This document shows positions 1-5,897 of a stretch of 6,777 nucleotides of DNA, piece after piece. Position numbers and translations under genes: made by a program. Below the pieces are notes generated by a model. It saw nothing but the letters and a program-made list of their open reading frames with translations. It searched no databases and was not told the DNA's origin. Position 1 is the stretch's first letter. Every line of letters starts with the position of its first letter. The stretch is from an uncultured Micrococcales bacterium (GTDB lineage Bacteria; Actinomycetota; Actinomycetes; Actinomycetales; Microbacteriaceae). The stretch covers positions 1-6,777 of the forward strand of contig CAINTU010000094.1 in assembly GCA_903853515.1 (NCBI GenBank). Direction: 5' to 3'.

Positions 1-1421
1 AACTGCGCACCTACCGCAGCGATCATCGCCCCGTTGTCTGTGCAAAGCGAAAGCGCTGGGATTCGCAACTCGATGCCCTGCTTTGCGCACCGCTCTGCTG
101 CAACCTCGCGCAATCTGGCATTGGCAATGACGCCGCCACCGAGCAACAACCTCGGCACGTTGTGTTCAAGACATGCGTCTATCGCTTTGGTGATCAACAC
201 ATCGACAACAGCTTCTCTAAAACTTGCCGCAACATCGGCAATTGCCAATGACTCACCGCGCGACTGCGCTAGCTCAACATGCCTTGCCACTGCTGTCTTG
301 AGGCCCGAGAAACTGAAGTCATAGCGATGCTCAGCCATATCTTTTGGCAGTGAGAGTCCCCTCGGAAACCTGATTGCCTTCGGGTCGCCAGTGGCCGCAG
401 CCTTGTCGATTTGTGGGCCGCCCGGGTAAGGCAATCCCAGCACTCTTGCCACTTTGTCAAAGGCTTCGCCCGCCGCATCATCGATTGTTTCGCCGAGCAG
501 ATTCACGTCGTCGAGCAGGTCATTCACCAAAAGCAAACTGGTGTGACCGCCGCTAACTAAAAGAGCGATGGTCGGTGTCTCAATCATTCCGCGTTCTAGC
601 AGGTCGACGCCGACGTGCCCGACCAAGTGATTAACGGCATAAATGGGCTTATCGAGCGCAACGGCGAGTGCTTTCGCAGCGCCGATGCCAACCATCAATG
701 CACCGGCAAGCCCCGGCCCGTTGGTGACCGCAACAGCGTCGATGTCGCCAAGGGTGATGCCCGCTTCGGCAAGCGCCTTGTCGAGGGTTGGGCGCAGCGC
801 CTCAAGGTGCGCCCTCGCTGCAATCTCTGGCACTACCCCACCAAATCGTGCATGTTCATCCATCGAAGAACTAATGACGTTTGCCAGCAGCTCGGTGCCG
901 CGCACAATGCCGATGCCGGTTTCGTCACAGCTCGATTCGATGCCTAAAACTATCGGTTGTTTTTTAGGCAACTCGGTTTTCATCACAAAAGCATCGACGC
1001 CGTCTGGCTGGTAATACTTTTTGCGAACCCCGATCTGCTTAAACCCAAAGACCCTATAAAGCTTTTGGGCAACGGTGTTATCGGCTCGAACCTCAAGAAA
1101 AATTTCGCGCGCACCACGCGCTTTGGCCTCGGCTGTCAGTGCGAACATGATCTTGCGGCCGATGCCTAGACCTCGGGCGTCAGGGCTAACTGCGATGGTT
1201 TGAATGTCGGCTTGGTTGCTGCCGGCCAAATTTGACAGGCCAGCGTAACCAAGAATTCGCTCACCCTGTTCGGCAACCAAATAGTATGTGTGCGCTGCAA
1301 GCAGTTCATCGCGCATGTTTTCGCTCGACCATGCATCGCGCACAAAGCACTCGCGTTCGATTTGCATAATCGCTGCCAAGTCGTCAACACTTGCCTGGCG
1401 CAATCTAAGTTCAGCAGGCAT
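1..1421 (-). CDS. tsaD: RimI-TsaD fusion: S18 alanine N-acetyltransferase joined to tRNA t6A37 threonylcarbamoyltransferase (C-terminus cut by window edge)
   Basis: One open frame runs from ATG at 1421 to the left edge with no stop (473 complete codons). Residues 1-151 are a RimI-type GNAT domain. From about residue 156 the protein is TsaD, which transfers threonylcarbamoyl from its adenylate to A37 of ANN-reading tRNAs in the cytoplasmic TsaB-TsaD-TsaE complex. TsaD hallmarks seen: the opening [10 protein letters not shown] (160-169), the NGPGL segment (234-238), metal-binding HLVGH (H265, H269), LVSGGHT (288-294), [10 protein letters not shown] (314-323), [10 protein letters not shown] (425-434) and CTDNGAMIA (D462, the third metal ligand by homology). 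About 25-40 C-terminal residues lie outside the window. The ATG start overlaps the tsaB stop by one base (TAATG) and has AAGGTGA 7 nt upstream. Separate rimI and tsaD genes would need a stop near 960-985, and none is present. A sequencing indel is unlikely because both domains are intact in the same frame. Confidence 0.95.
   Translation of the reverse strand, partial: MPAELRLRQASVDDLAAIMQIERECFVRDAWSSENMRDELLAAHTYYLVAEQGERILGYAGLSNLAGSNQADIQTIAVSPDARGLGIGRKIMFALTAEAKARGAREIFLEVRADNTVAQKLYRVFGFKQIGVRKKYYQPDGVDAFVMKTELPKKQPIVLGIESSCDETGIGIVRGTELLANVISSSMDEHARFGGVVPEIAARAHLEALRPTLDKALAEAGITLGDIDAVAVTNGPGLAGALMVGIGAAKALAVALDKPIYAVNHLVGHVGVDLLERGMIETPTIALLVSGGHTSLLLVNDLLDDVNLLGETIDDAAGEAFDKVARVLGLPYPGGPQIDKAAATGDPKAIRFPRGLSLPKDMAEHRYDFSFSGLKTAVARHVELAQSRGESLAIADVAASFREAVVDVLITKAIDACLEHNVPRLLLGGGVIANARLREVAAERCAKQGIELRIPALSLCTDNGAMIAAVGAQ
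969..1421 (-). other. rimI: RimI GNAT domain within the fused ORF
   Basis: This is the N-terminal domain (residues 1-151) of the fused protein. RimI enzymes acetylate the N-terminal alanine of ribosomal protein S18 using acetyl-CoA. The acetyl-CoA pyrophosphate loop is RGLGIG (83-88). By alignment with E. coli RimI, E110 in LEVRADN is the general base (E103) and Y122 in KLYRVFGF is the general acid (Y115). The domain closes normally with [18 protein letters not shown] (134-151), where DAFVM is the last beta strand. It is therefore complete, not a remnant, and only about four residues (PKKQ) separate it from the TsaD fold. The motifs support RimI over a generic GNAT, but the acetylation target is inferred from the family. 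Confidence 0.9.
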
Positions 1422-2059
1422 TAGCCACTCACCTTTTTGCCTGCGCTTGGCACCGCATCTGGCGCGCGCAAATAAATTGCGCTCACTTCGTGCTTCGCGA
1501 CGCCAATCAAATCGGCAGCCTTGGCAATAAATTCTGCGCTGATTTTTGCGGTGGTTATTTCGATTGGGCGATCACCCAAAATTTCTTCTAAAGCAGCAGG
1601 AGTATTAACTGCTGGCCCCTCAATGCGCGCAAATGGCTCGGCCTGATAGATCGCCCAAAAAACTTCTTTGCGCCTGGCGTCTGTGGTCACCAAAAGTGGC
1701 TTGCCATCGCGCTTCTCGGCCGTTGGCTCTTGGGCAAAGTGGGCAAGTGCAATCGCGTCTAGGCTGACCACACCATAGAGCGGCAGTGCCCGGCCGGCGG
1801 CAAACATCGTTGCAGCAGCGAGACCTACACGCAGACCGGTATAGGGTGCAGGGCCTCGACCGGCAACGACTTCGGTCACATCATTTGCCTTGAGGTTTGC
1901 CGCTTCTAGCACCGACGCAATCGCTAGGCCAACCGACTCGGCGTGACTCATGTTGCTCTCGATGTTGTGCTCTGCCAAAACTGTGCCGGCAGAAACTAGC
2001 GCAACGGTTGTGCCAGCTGATGTGTCGATAGCCAAGGTTATTGGCGCCTTGATTGCCAC
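1421..2059 (-). CDS. tsaB: TsaB, t6A synthesis scaffold subunit
   Basis: 212 residues, a usual length for TsaB. TsaB is an ASKHA-fold paralogue of TsaD with no catalytic site of its own. It dimerises with TsaD and helps bind TsaE to make t6A37. The sequence shows the N-terminal phosphate-loop-like [14 protein letters not shown] (9-22), the family signature [13 protein letters not shown] (67-79; more often GxGPGSFTGLRIG), [11 protein letters not shown] (94-104), [12 protein letters not shown] (127-138) and YLRAPDA near the C-terminus (196-202). The GTG start shares its G with the tsaE TAG stop (TAGTG). The Shine-Dalgarno site is poor, only scattered GG in the preceding 15 nt, which suggests that ribosomes finishing tsaE start it. 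The HxxxH metal motif of TsaD is absent, as expected, so TsaB is preferred to a second TsaD. Confidence 0.95.
   Translation of the reverse strand: MAIKAPITLAIDTSAGTTVALVSAGTVLAEHNIESNMSHAESVGLAIASVLEAANLKANDVTEVVAGRGPAPYTGLRVGLAAATMFAAGRALPLYGVVSLDAIALAHFAQEPTAEKRDGKPLLVTTDARRKEVFWAIYQAEPFARIEGPAVNTPAALEEILGDRPIEITTAKISAEFIAKAADLIGVAKHEVSAIYLRAPDAVPSAGKKVSG
1429..1435 (-). promoter_or_regulatory. Ribosome binding site for the rimI-tsaD fusion
   Basis: AAGGTGA on the minus strand lies within the last codons of tsaB, 7 nt before ATG 1421. It is the best Shine-Dalgarno-like site in the right half of the t6A cluster. No comparable site precedes the internal ATG at 983. Confidence 0.7.
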
Positions 2060-2550
2060 TAGCTGCCGCCCAAAGTTATCTCGGCCTGGTTTTGCCAGCG
2101 CTCGCCAAAACCTTCGATCAAAACACCACGGATTTCTGACTCGCCCGAATGGTCGCGCTCAATCTGCACCGACAGCCAGCTTTCGCTAATGCCTTCGGTG
2201 AAGCCCTTGCCCCATTCGACAACGGTAATGCAGTTTTCAAAATCAATATCTAAATCATCTAGTTCTGCAGCCGAGCCAAGTCGATAGGCATCGACATGCA
2301 CCAGCGGTGGCAGCAGTTCGTTTGTGCGCTTGTGAGTTCGCGCGATAACAAATGTTGGGCTCGAGACTCTGCTCTGCAGCCCAAGTGCGTTGCCGAGGCC
2401 GCGAGTGAGAGTGGTTTTGCCTGCACCTAGTGCGCCGGTTAGCACCAACAGATCGCCTGCAGTAAGAATTTTTGCCAGGGCGAATCCAAGGGCTAGCATT
2501 TGTGATTCATCATAAATATGGCCCACAAATATTTTGTGCGCTGCACTCAA
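2059..2550 (-). CDS. tsaE: TsaE, ATPase of the t6A37 modification complex
   Basis: 163 residues. TsaE is a P-loop ATPase that binds the TsaB-TsaD heterodimer and whose ATP hydrolysis drives catalytic turnover. Visible motifs are the Walker A loop GALGAGKTT (39-47, K45), the switch-like SPTF (64-67), HVDAYRL (85-91) and VEWG (111-114), in the normal order. The start is TTG at 2550, overlapping the alr TGA stop by 4 nt (TTGA). It is supported by GGAG 8 nt upstream. A later in-frame GTG at codon 9 would drop the first beta strand and lacks that site. The stop overlaps the tsaB GTG by one base. Codons 5-9 contain a short inverted repeat. In some actinobacteria tsaE is fused to alr. Here they are separate but overlapping. 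Confidence 0.95.
   Translation of the reverse strand: MSAAHKIFVGHIYDESQMLALGFALAKILTAGDLLVLTGALGAGKTTLTRGLGNALGLQSRVSSPTFVIARTHKRTNELLPPLVHVDAYRLGSAAELDDLDIDFENCITVVEWGKGFTEGISESWLSVQIERDHSGESEIRGVLIEGFGERWQNQAEITLGGS
2524..2538 (-). repeat. Short inverted repeat in tsaE codons 5-9
   Basis: CACAAA and TTTGTG form perfect 6-bp arms around a 3-nt centre, starting 12 nt downstream of the tsaE start codon. In mRNA this could form a small AU-rich hairpin just inside the start region. It may be chance, as it lies in coding sequence, and no function can be assigned. Confidence 0.4.
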
Positions 2551-3665
2551 TTGGCAAGCTCCGTGGCTTTACCCAAATAAACGCGCTCGAAGCGGCCACC
2601 CATGCGCGTAACGATTTCATAGTTGATTGTGTCGCAGGCATTCGCGAGGTCATCGGCAGTTGGCCCGCAGTCGCCAAAAATCACTACGCGATCGCCCGGC
2701 ACAATTGCATCGTCACCAACATCAATCACGAACTGATCCATCGCTACCCGTGAGAGCACTTTATAGAACTTGTTGCTTATGCAGACTTGAGCAGTGCCGG
2801 TCGCATTACGTGGCAGGCCCTCGGCATAACCAATCGGAATCAGAGCTAGTGTCGTCTCGGCTGCCGTTCGGTGCAGATAGCCATAAGAGACGCCTTCACC
2901 CGCGCTCACGCGTTTAGTTTGCACAACCACCGATTCGGCACACATCGCTGGCTTCAACCCAAAATCGGCCGCACGATTATCGCTAAACGGGCTTAGACCA
3001 TAAAGCGCAATGCCAACACGAATCATGTCGAAGTGGGCGTCTTGGTAACTTAGCGAACCGTCTGATGCAGTCAGGTGACGCAGCTCAAAATCTAGACCGG
3101 CCGCGCTTGCTTCTTCGAGGGCGCGACTAAAGCGCTCGATCTGTTTGCGATCTTCATTAGCGTTGGTCGAACTGAGGTGGCTAAAGCATCCGATTGCAAC
3201 AACGCGCCCGGCCTTGACCTCAAGCAGAGCCTGGTGCACAAGTGCCGGCCAGTGCGCCAGCGTTGCGCCATTTCTGCCTAGGCCAGTATCGACTTTTAGA
3301 TGAACACGGGCTGGTGAGCCGACCTTAGCTGCAGCGCCGGCAACACGAGCAAGCTGCTCAAGATTTGAAATTCCTAAATCGATGCCGGCGGCAATGGCAG
3401 CTTCGAAGTCATCTGAAGGGTCATGCAACCAAGCCAGAATCCGAGTTTTTATTGCGGCAGCTCTCAGGGCTAAAGCCTCTTGCACATCTGCCACTCCAAG
3501 ATAATCGACGCCTTCGATTTCGAGTCGCCGCGAAACTTCGATCATGCCGTGGCCATAAGCGTTGGCCTTCACGACGCCCATCACTTTTTTGCTGGTGCCG
3601 TTCAGGTTTCGCATGGTCGCCAGGTTTTCTGCAACAGCGTTTAGATCAATAACGAGTTTGCGCAC
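2547..3665 (-). CDS. alr: Alanine racemase (PLP-dependent)
   Basis: 372 residues, the normal family length. Alr interconverts L- and D-alanine in the cytoplasm and supplies D-Ala for the D-Ala-D-Ala ends of peptidoglycan. The N-terminal TIM barrel carries the PLP lysine K33 in VVKANAYGHG (31-40). Further barrel motifs are HLKVDTGLGRNG (122-133), GCFSHL (159-164), HLTASDG (197-203) and DMIRVGIALYG (213-223), with R216 expected to contact the pyridine nitrogen. The C-terminal beta domain supplies the second catalytic base Y261 in GEGVSYG (256-262), followed by PIGYAEGLPR (277-286), VAMDQFVIDVG (307-317) and PGDRVVIFG (323-331). The usual GARVPRVY end motif reads GGRFERVY here, a small deviation outside the catalytic residues. 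The start is GTG, fused to the acpS stop as TAGTG, with GAGGG 9 nt upstream. Confidence 0.97.
   Translation of the reverse strand: MRKLVIDLNAVAENLATMRNLNGTSKKVMGVVKANAYGHGMIEVSRRLEIEGVDYLGVADVQEALALRAAAIKTRILAWLHDPSDDFEAAIAAGIDLGISNLEQLARVAGAAAKVGSPARVHLKVDTGLGRNGATLAHWPALVHQALLEVKAGRVVAIGCFSHLSSTNANEDRKQIERFSRALEEASAAGLDFELRHLTASDGSLSYQDAHFDMIRVGIALYGLSPFSDNRAADFGLKPAMCAESVVVQTKRVSAGEGVSYGYLHRTAAETTLALIPIGYAEGLPRNATGTAQVCISNKFYKVLSRVAMDQFVIDVGDDAIVPGDRVVIFGDCGPTADDLANACDTINYEIVTRMGGRFERVYLGKATELAN
2559..2562 (-). promoter_or_regulatory. Ribosome binding site deciding the TTG start of tsaE
   Basis: GGAG on the minus strand lies within the end of alr, 8 nt before TTG 2550. Together with the TTGA stop/start overlap, it supports this rare start codon over the in-frame GTG eight codons later. 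Confidence 0.7.
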
Positions 3666-4021
3666 TAGTTATCGCCCTCAGCAACCACGAACGCGCAGGC
3701 TATGCCCGCATCGTGCGAAATCGATAGGTGCAGGTTTGTGATGCCAAGCGACGTTGCGCGTTGTTTGGTTGCGCCGCTTAGTGCGATGGTTGGCTTGCCG
3801 GTGTCTTCTCTAAGCACAAGCACATCGTGCCAATTAAGCCCGGTCGAATCGCCAAGTACTTTGACTAGGGCCTCTTTCGCAGCCCAGCGGCCAGCAAGTG
3901 TTTGCGGCTTTGCATCGCGCTCAACGTCGGCAAAAATTCGTTCTGCGAATCCAGGGGTATCGGCCAGCGTGTTTTCAAACCTAGTTAGGTCAACCACGTC
4001 AACACCCACACCGATAATCAT
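3665..4021 (-). CDS. acpS: Holo-acyl carrier protein synthase (AcpS)
   Basis: 118 residues, typical for AcpS. The enzyme moves 4'-phosphopantetheine from CoA to the active serine of apo-ACP, activating fatty-acid synthesis. Diagnostic features are the N-terminal GVGVDVVDLTRF (4-15) with Mg-binding D8, the central AGRWAAKEALVKVLG (43-57) with the second Mg ligand E50, and HLSISHD (98-104), all at normal spacing. The ATG lies 2 nt after the glmS stop (TAA-TC-ATG) and has no clear Shine-Dalgarno site, so translation is probably coupled to glmS. The end overlaps the alr start by one base. Many actinobacteria place an NAD(P)HX dehydratase gene (nnrD) between glmS/acpS and alr. None is present here. 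It consumes CoA, whose synthesis begins with the divergent coaA. Confidence 0.96.
   Translation of the reverse strand: MIIGVGVDVVDLTRFENTLADTPGFAERIFADVERDAKPQTLAGRWAAKEALVKVLGDSTGLNWHDVLVLREDTGKPTIALSGATKQRATSLGITNLHLSISHDAGIACAFVVAEGDN
3675..3679 (-). promoter_or_regulatory. Ribosome binding site for alr
   Basis: GAGGG on the minus strand lies inside the last codons of acpS, 9 nt before the alr GTG start that overlaps the acpS stop. It supports the GTG at 3665 as the alr start. Confidence 0.7.
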
Positions 4022-4023
4022 GA

Positions 4024-5877
4024 TTATTCGACGGTTACCGATTTGGCTAGGTTGCGCGGTTGATCAACATCGAGCCCCTTGGCATTGGCTAATGCCATGG
4101 CAAAAATTTGCAACGGAATCACGTTGAGAATTGACGCCAACATGGGTTGAATCTGTGGCACATAAAAAACATGTTCGGCAAACTGCGAAACCAAACCGTC
4201 GCCAACCTCAGCGATTGCAATCACCTTTGCCCCGCGAGCGCGAATTTCTTGAATATTAGAAATAACCTTTGGGTGCAAACTATCTGAATCGGCAGGGCTC
4301 GGCACAATCACAATCACCGGCTGCCCTTGTTCAACAAGTGCAATCGGGCCGTGTTTTAGTTCGCCGGCAGCAAAGCCTTCGGCATGAATATATGCGATTT
4401 CTTTTAGCTTCAAAGCGCCTTCGAGAGCAATCGGATACCCAACGTTGCGGCCCAAAAACAAAACCGATTTCGCATCGCCAAAACTCTTGCCCAGCTCTGC
4501 CATAGAACCCGCGCTCGCCAAAACTTCAGTCACCTTGGCTGGCAACTTCAAAAGTTCACGCCCGATTTGGTTGGCAGCCGCCTCTGGCAGCGCCTTGCGA
4601 ATGCCAGCCATGTGCAGTGCCAAGAGATGCATCGCGGCTATCTGCGCGGTGAACGCCTTAGTCGAAGCCACCGCGACCTCTGGCCCAGCGTGGGTATAAA
4701 GCACTGCGTCGCTCTCGCGGGCCAAGGTTGCGCCTTGGGTGTTGCAAATCGCCAACACCTGGCATCCCGCCTCTTTGGCATATCTGGTAGCCATCAACGT
4801 ATCCATGGTTTCACCAGACTGGCTAACAGCAACAACCAAAGTGTTCGGCGTCAAAATCGGGTCGCGATATCTAAACTCGTGCGACAGCTCGACGCTCACC
4901 ACAATTCGCGCCCACTTTTCAAAAGCGTATTTGCCCACCTCTGCTGCATAGGCGGCCGTGCCACAGGCAACAAAAATGATTCGATCGGCGTTTGCCACCA
5001 CGTCGCTGATTGGCGCAAGTTCATCGAGCACCACGGCTCCGGTTGAATCTAAGCGACCCATCAGAGTGTCACCCACGGATTGCGGCTGATCGGCAATTTC
5101 TTTTGCCATAAAACTTGGCCAACCGCCTTTGCTCGCGGCCGAGGCATCCCAGTCGACTGTGAACTCTTCGTGGGGGCTCGGGTTGCCAGCGAAGTCTTCG
5201 ATGGTGACACCGTCGGCGCGCAAGATCACAATCTCGTCTTGACCCACGCTAATCGCGCGCTTAGTGTGTTCAACGAAAGCCGCCACGTCTGAACCTAAAA
5301 AGTTTTCACCATCGCCGAGGCCGACAACAAGTGGGGCGTTTCGGCGCGCCGCCAAAACCAGGTCTGGCTGATCTTGGTGAATTACAAGAATTGTGAATGC
5401 GCCGTGCAGTCGGTTGACTACGCTTCGAAAAGCTGCAATGAGGTCACCAGATTTTTGGTATTCGGCAGCAACTAGGTGGGCGGCAACTTCGCTGTCTGTT
5501 TCGCTTGCAAATCGCGTGCCAGCCGCCAAAAGTTCGGCTTTGAGTTCAGAGAAGTTTTCGATGATGCCGTTGTGAATAAGCGAGAGCTTTTGTTCGGCAC
5601 CACCAAGATGCGGGTGGGCGTTGCCATCGGTAGGTGCACCGTGCGTAGCCCAACGTGTGTGACCGATGCCAATGTGCGCGACATCAAGTGGATGCTCTGC
5701 AATTGCTTCAACCAGTCGATCAAGCTTGCCTGCTCGTTTGCGAGTCTCAAGGCGACCGTCGTTTGAGATCAGAGAGACGCCGGCAGAGTCATAGCCACGG
5801 TATTCGAGGCGTCGAAGGCCGCCGAGCAGAACCTCAACGCTCGAGCGCGGGCCTACATAACCGACGATTCCACACAT
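4024..5877 (-). CDS. glmS: Glutamine--fructose-6-phosphate aminotransferase (isomerizing)
   Basis: 617 residues (E. coli 609). GlmS makes glucosamine-6-phosphate from fructose-6-phosphate and glutamine, the entry to UDP-GlcNAc and peptidoglycan. The Ntn glutaminase domain begins with C2, the nucleophile exposed by Met removal, then YRGYDSAG (26-33), HTRWATHG (73-80), HNGIIEN (102-108) and ETDSEV (126-131). Two SIS domains follow, with ACGTAAYA (304-311), SQSGETMDT (352-360), STKAFTAQ (405-412) and the catalytic stretch EGALKLKEIAYIHAE (486-500; K490, E493), H509 in ELKHGP, and the family-typical end DQPRNLAKSVTVE (K612). The start at 5877 is fixed by the need for Cys at position 2. An in-frame ATG at 5961 would bury that Cys and overlap coaA. 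A TAAAAT -10-like box lies 7 nt before this ATG. The 20-nt upstream gap leaves no room for the glmS ribozyme. Confidence 0.98.
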   Translation of the reverse strand: MCGIVGYVGPRSSVEVLLGGLRRLEYRGYDSAGVSLISNDGRLETRKRAGKLDRLVEAIAEHPLDVAHIGIGHTRWATHGAPTDGNAHPHLGGAEQKLSLIHNGIIENFSELKAELLAAGTRFASETDSEVAAHLVAAEYQKSGDLIAAFRSVVNRLHGAFTILVIHQDQPDLVLAARRNAPLVVGLGDGENFLGSDVAAFVEHTKRAISVGQDEIVILRADGVTIEDFAGNPSPHEEFTVDWDASAASKGGWPSFMAKEIADQPQSVGDTLMGRLDSTGAVVLDELAPISDVVANADRIIFVACGTAAYAAEVGKYAFEKWARIVVSVELSHEFRYRDPILTPNTLVVAVSQSGETMDTLMATRYAKEAGCQVLAICNTQGATLARESDAVLYTHAGPEVAVASTKAFTAQIAAMHLLALHMAGIRKALPEAAANQIGRELLKLPAKVTEVLASAGSMAELGKSFGDAKSVLFLGRNVGYPIALEGALKLKEIAYIHAEGFAAGELKHGPIALVEQGQPVIVIVPSPADSDSLHPKVISNIQEIRARGAKVIAIAEVGDGLVSQFAEHVFYVPQIQPMLASILNVIPLQIFAMALANAKGLDVDQPRNLAKSVTVE

Positions 5878-5882
5878 GAGCC

Positions 5883-5888
5883 TAATTT
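5883..5888 (+). promoter_or_regulatory. Candidate -10 box for coaA, overlapping the glmS -10
   Basis: TAATTT on the plus strand fits TANNNT and overlaps the glmS box on the opposite strand. Nine bases separate it from ATG 5898, giving a leader of roughly 0-3 nt. No good -35 is visible around 5859-5865. A weaker alternative box, GACAAT at 5894-5899, sits 7 nt before GTG 5907 and would fit a leaderless start there. I cannot decide between the two from sequence alone. Confidence 0.35.
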
Positions 5889-5890
5889 TA
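5885..5890 (-). promoter_or_regulatory. Candidate -10 box for a leaderless glmS transcript
   Basis: On the minus strand TAAAAT differs from TATAAT at one position and fits the actinobacterial TANNNT pattern. Seven bases (TAGGCTC) separate it from the glmS ATG, so transcription could begin at the A of the start codon. No convincing -35 is seen 16-18 nt further upstream, inside coaA, which is common for actinobacterial promoters. The weak Shine-Dalgarno context (AGG only 3 nt before the ATG) also favours leaderless initiation. Predicted only. Confidence 0.5.
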
Positions 5891-5897
5891 GGCGACA

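Larger units (their letters stand above)
5880..5893. repeat. Perfect inverted repeat in the glmS/coaA divergent gap
   Basis: The 14-bp sequence GCCTAATTTTAGGC has two perfect 6-bp arms (GCCTAA and TTAGGC) around a TT centre. It fills most of the 20 bp between the two start codons. It places an AT-rich core and an AGG triplet at matching positions on both strands. It could be a symmetric promoter core, an operator, or both. It is too short and too close to the start codons to be a typical terminator. Confidence 0.7.

Noticed and set aside
1..983. Separate tsaD gene starting at ATG 983
   Set aside because: The upstream RimI frame has no stop and continues in the same frame through this Met. 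The Met belongs to RimI's last beta strand and has no Shine-Dalgarno site before it.
643..1014. 123-codon plus-strand open frame opposite the RimI-TsaD junction
   Set aside because: Low-complexity translation rich in Ala and Ser, antisense to conserved TsaD motifs.
3702..4127. 141-codon plus-strand open frame opposite acpS
   Set aside because: It is a shadow of acpS and the end of glmS, with no domain signal. Both genes on the other strand are certain.
4567..5046. 159-codon plus-strand open frame inside glmS
   Set aside because: It is antisense to strongly conserved GlmS motifs, its translation shows no recognisable domain, and it has no start context.
5878..5897. glmS ribozyme or other leader riboswitch upstream of glmS
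   Set aside because: Only 20 bases separate glmS from coaA, and the glmS ribozyme is mainly a Firmicutes element.
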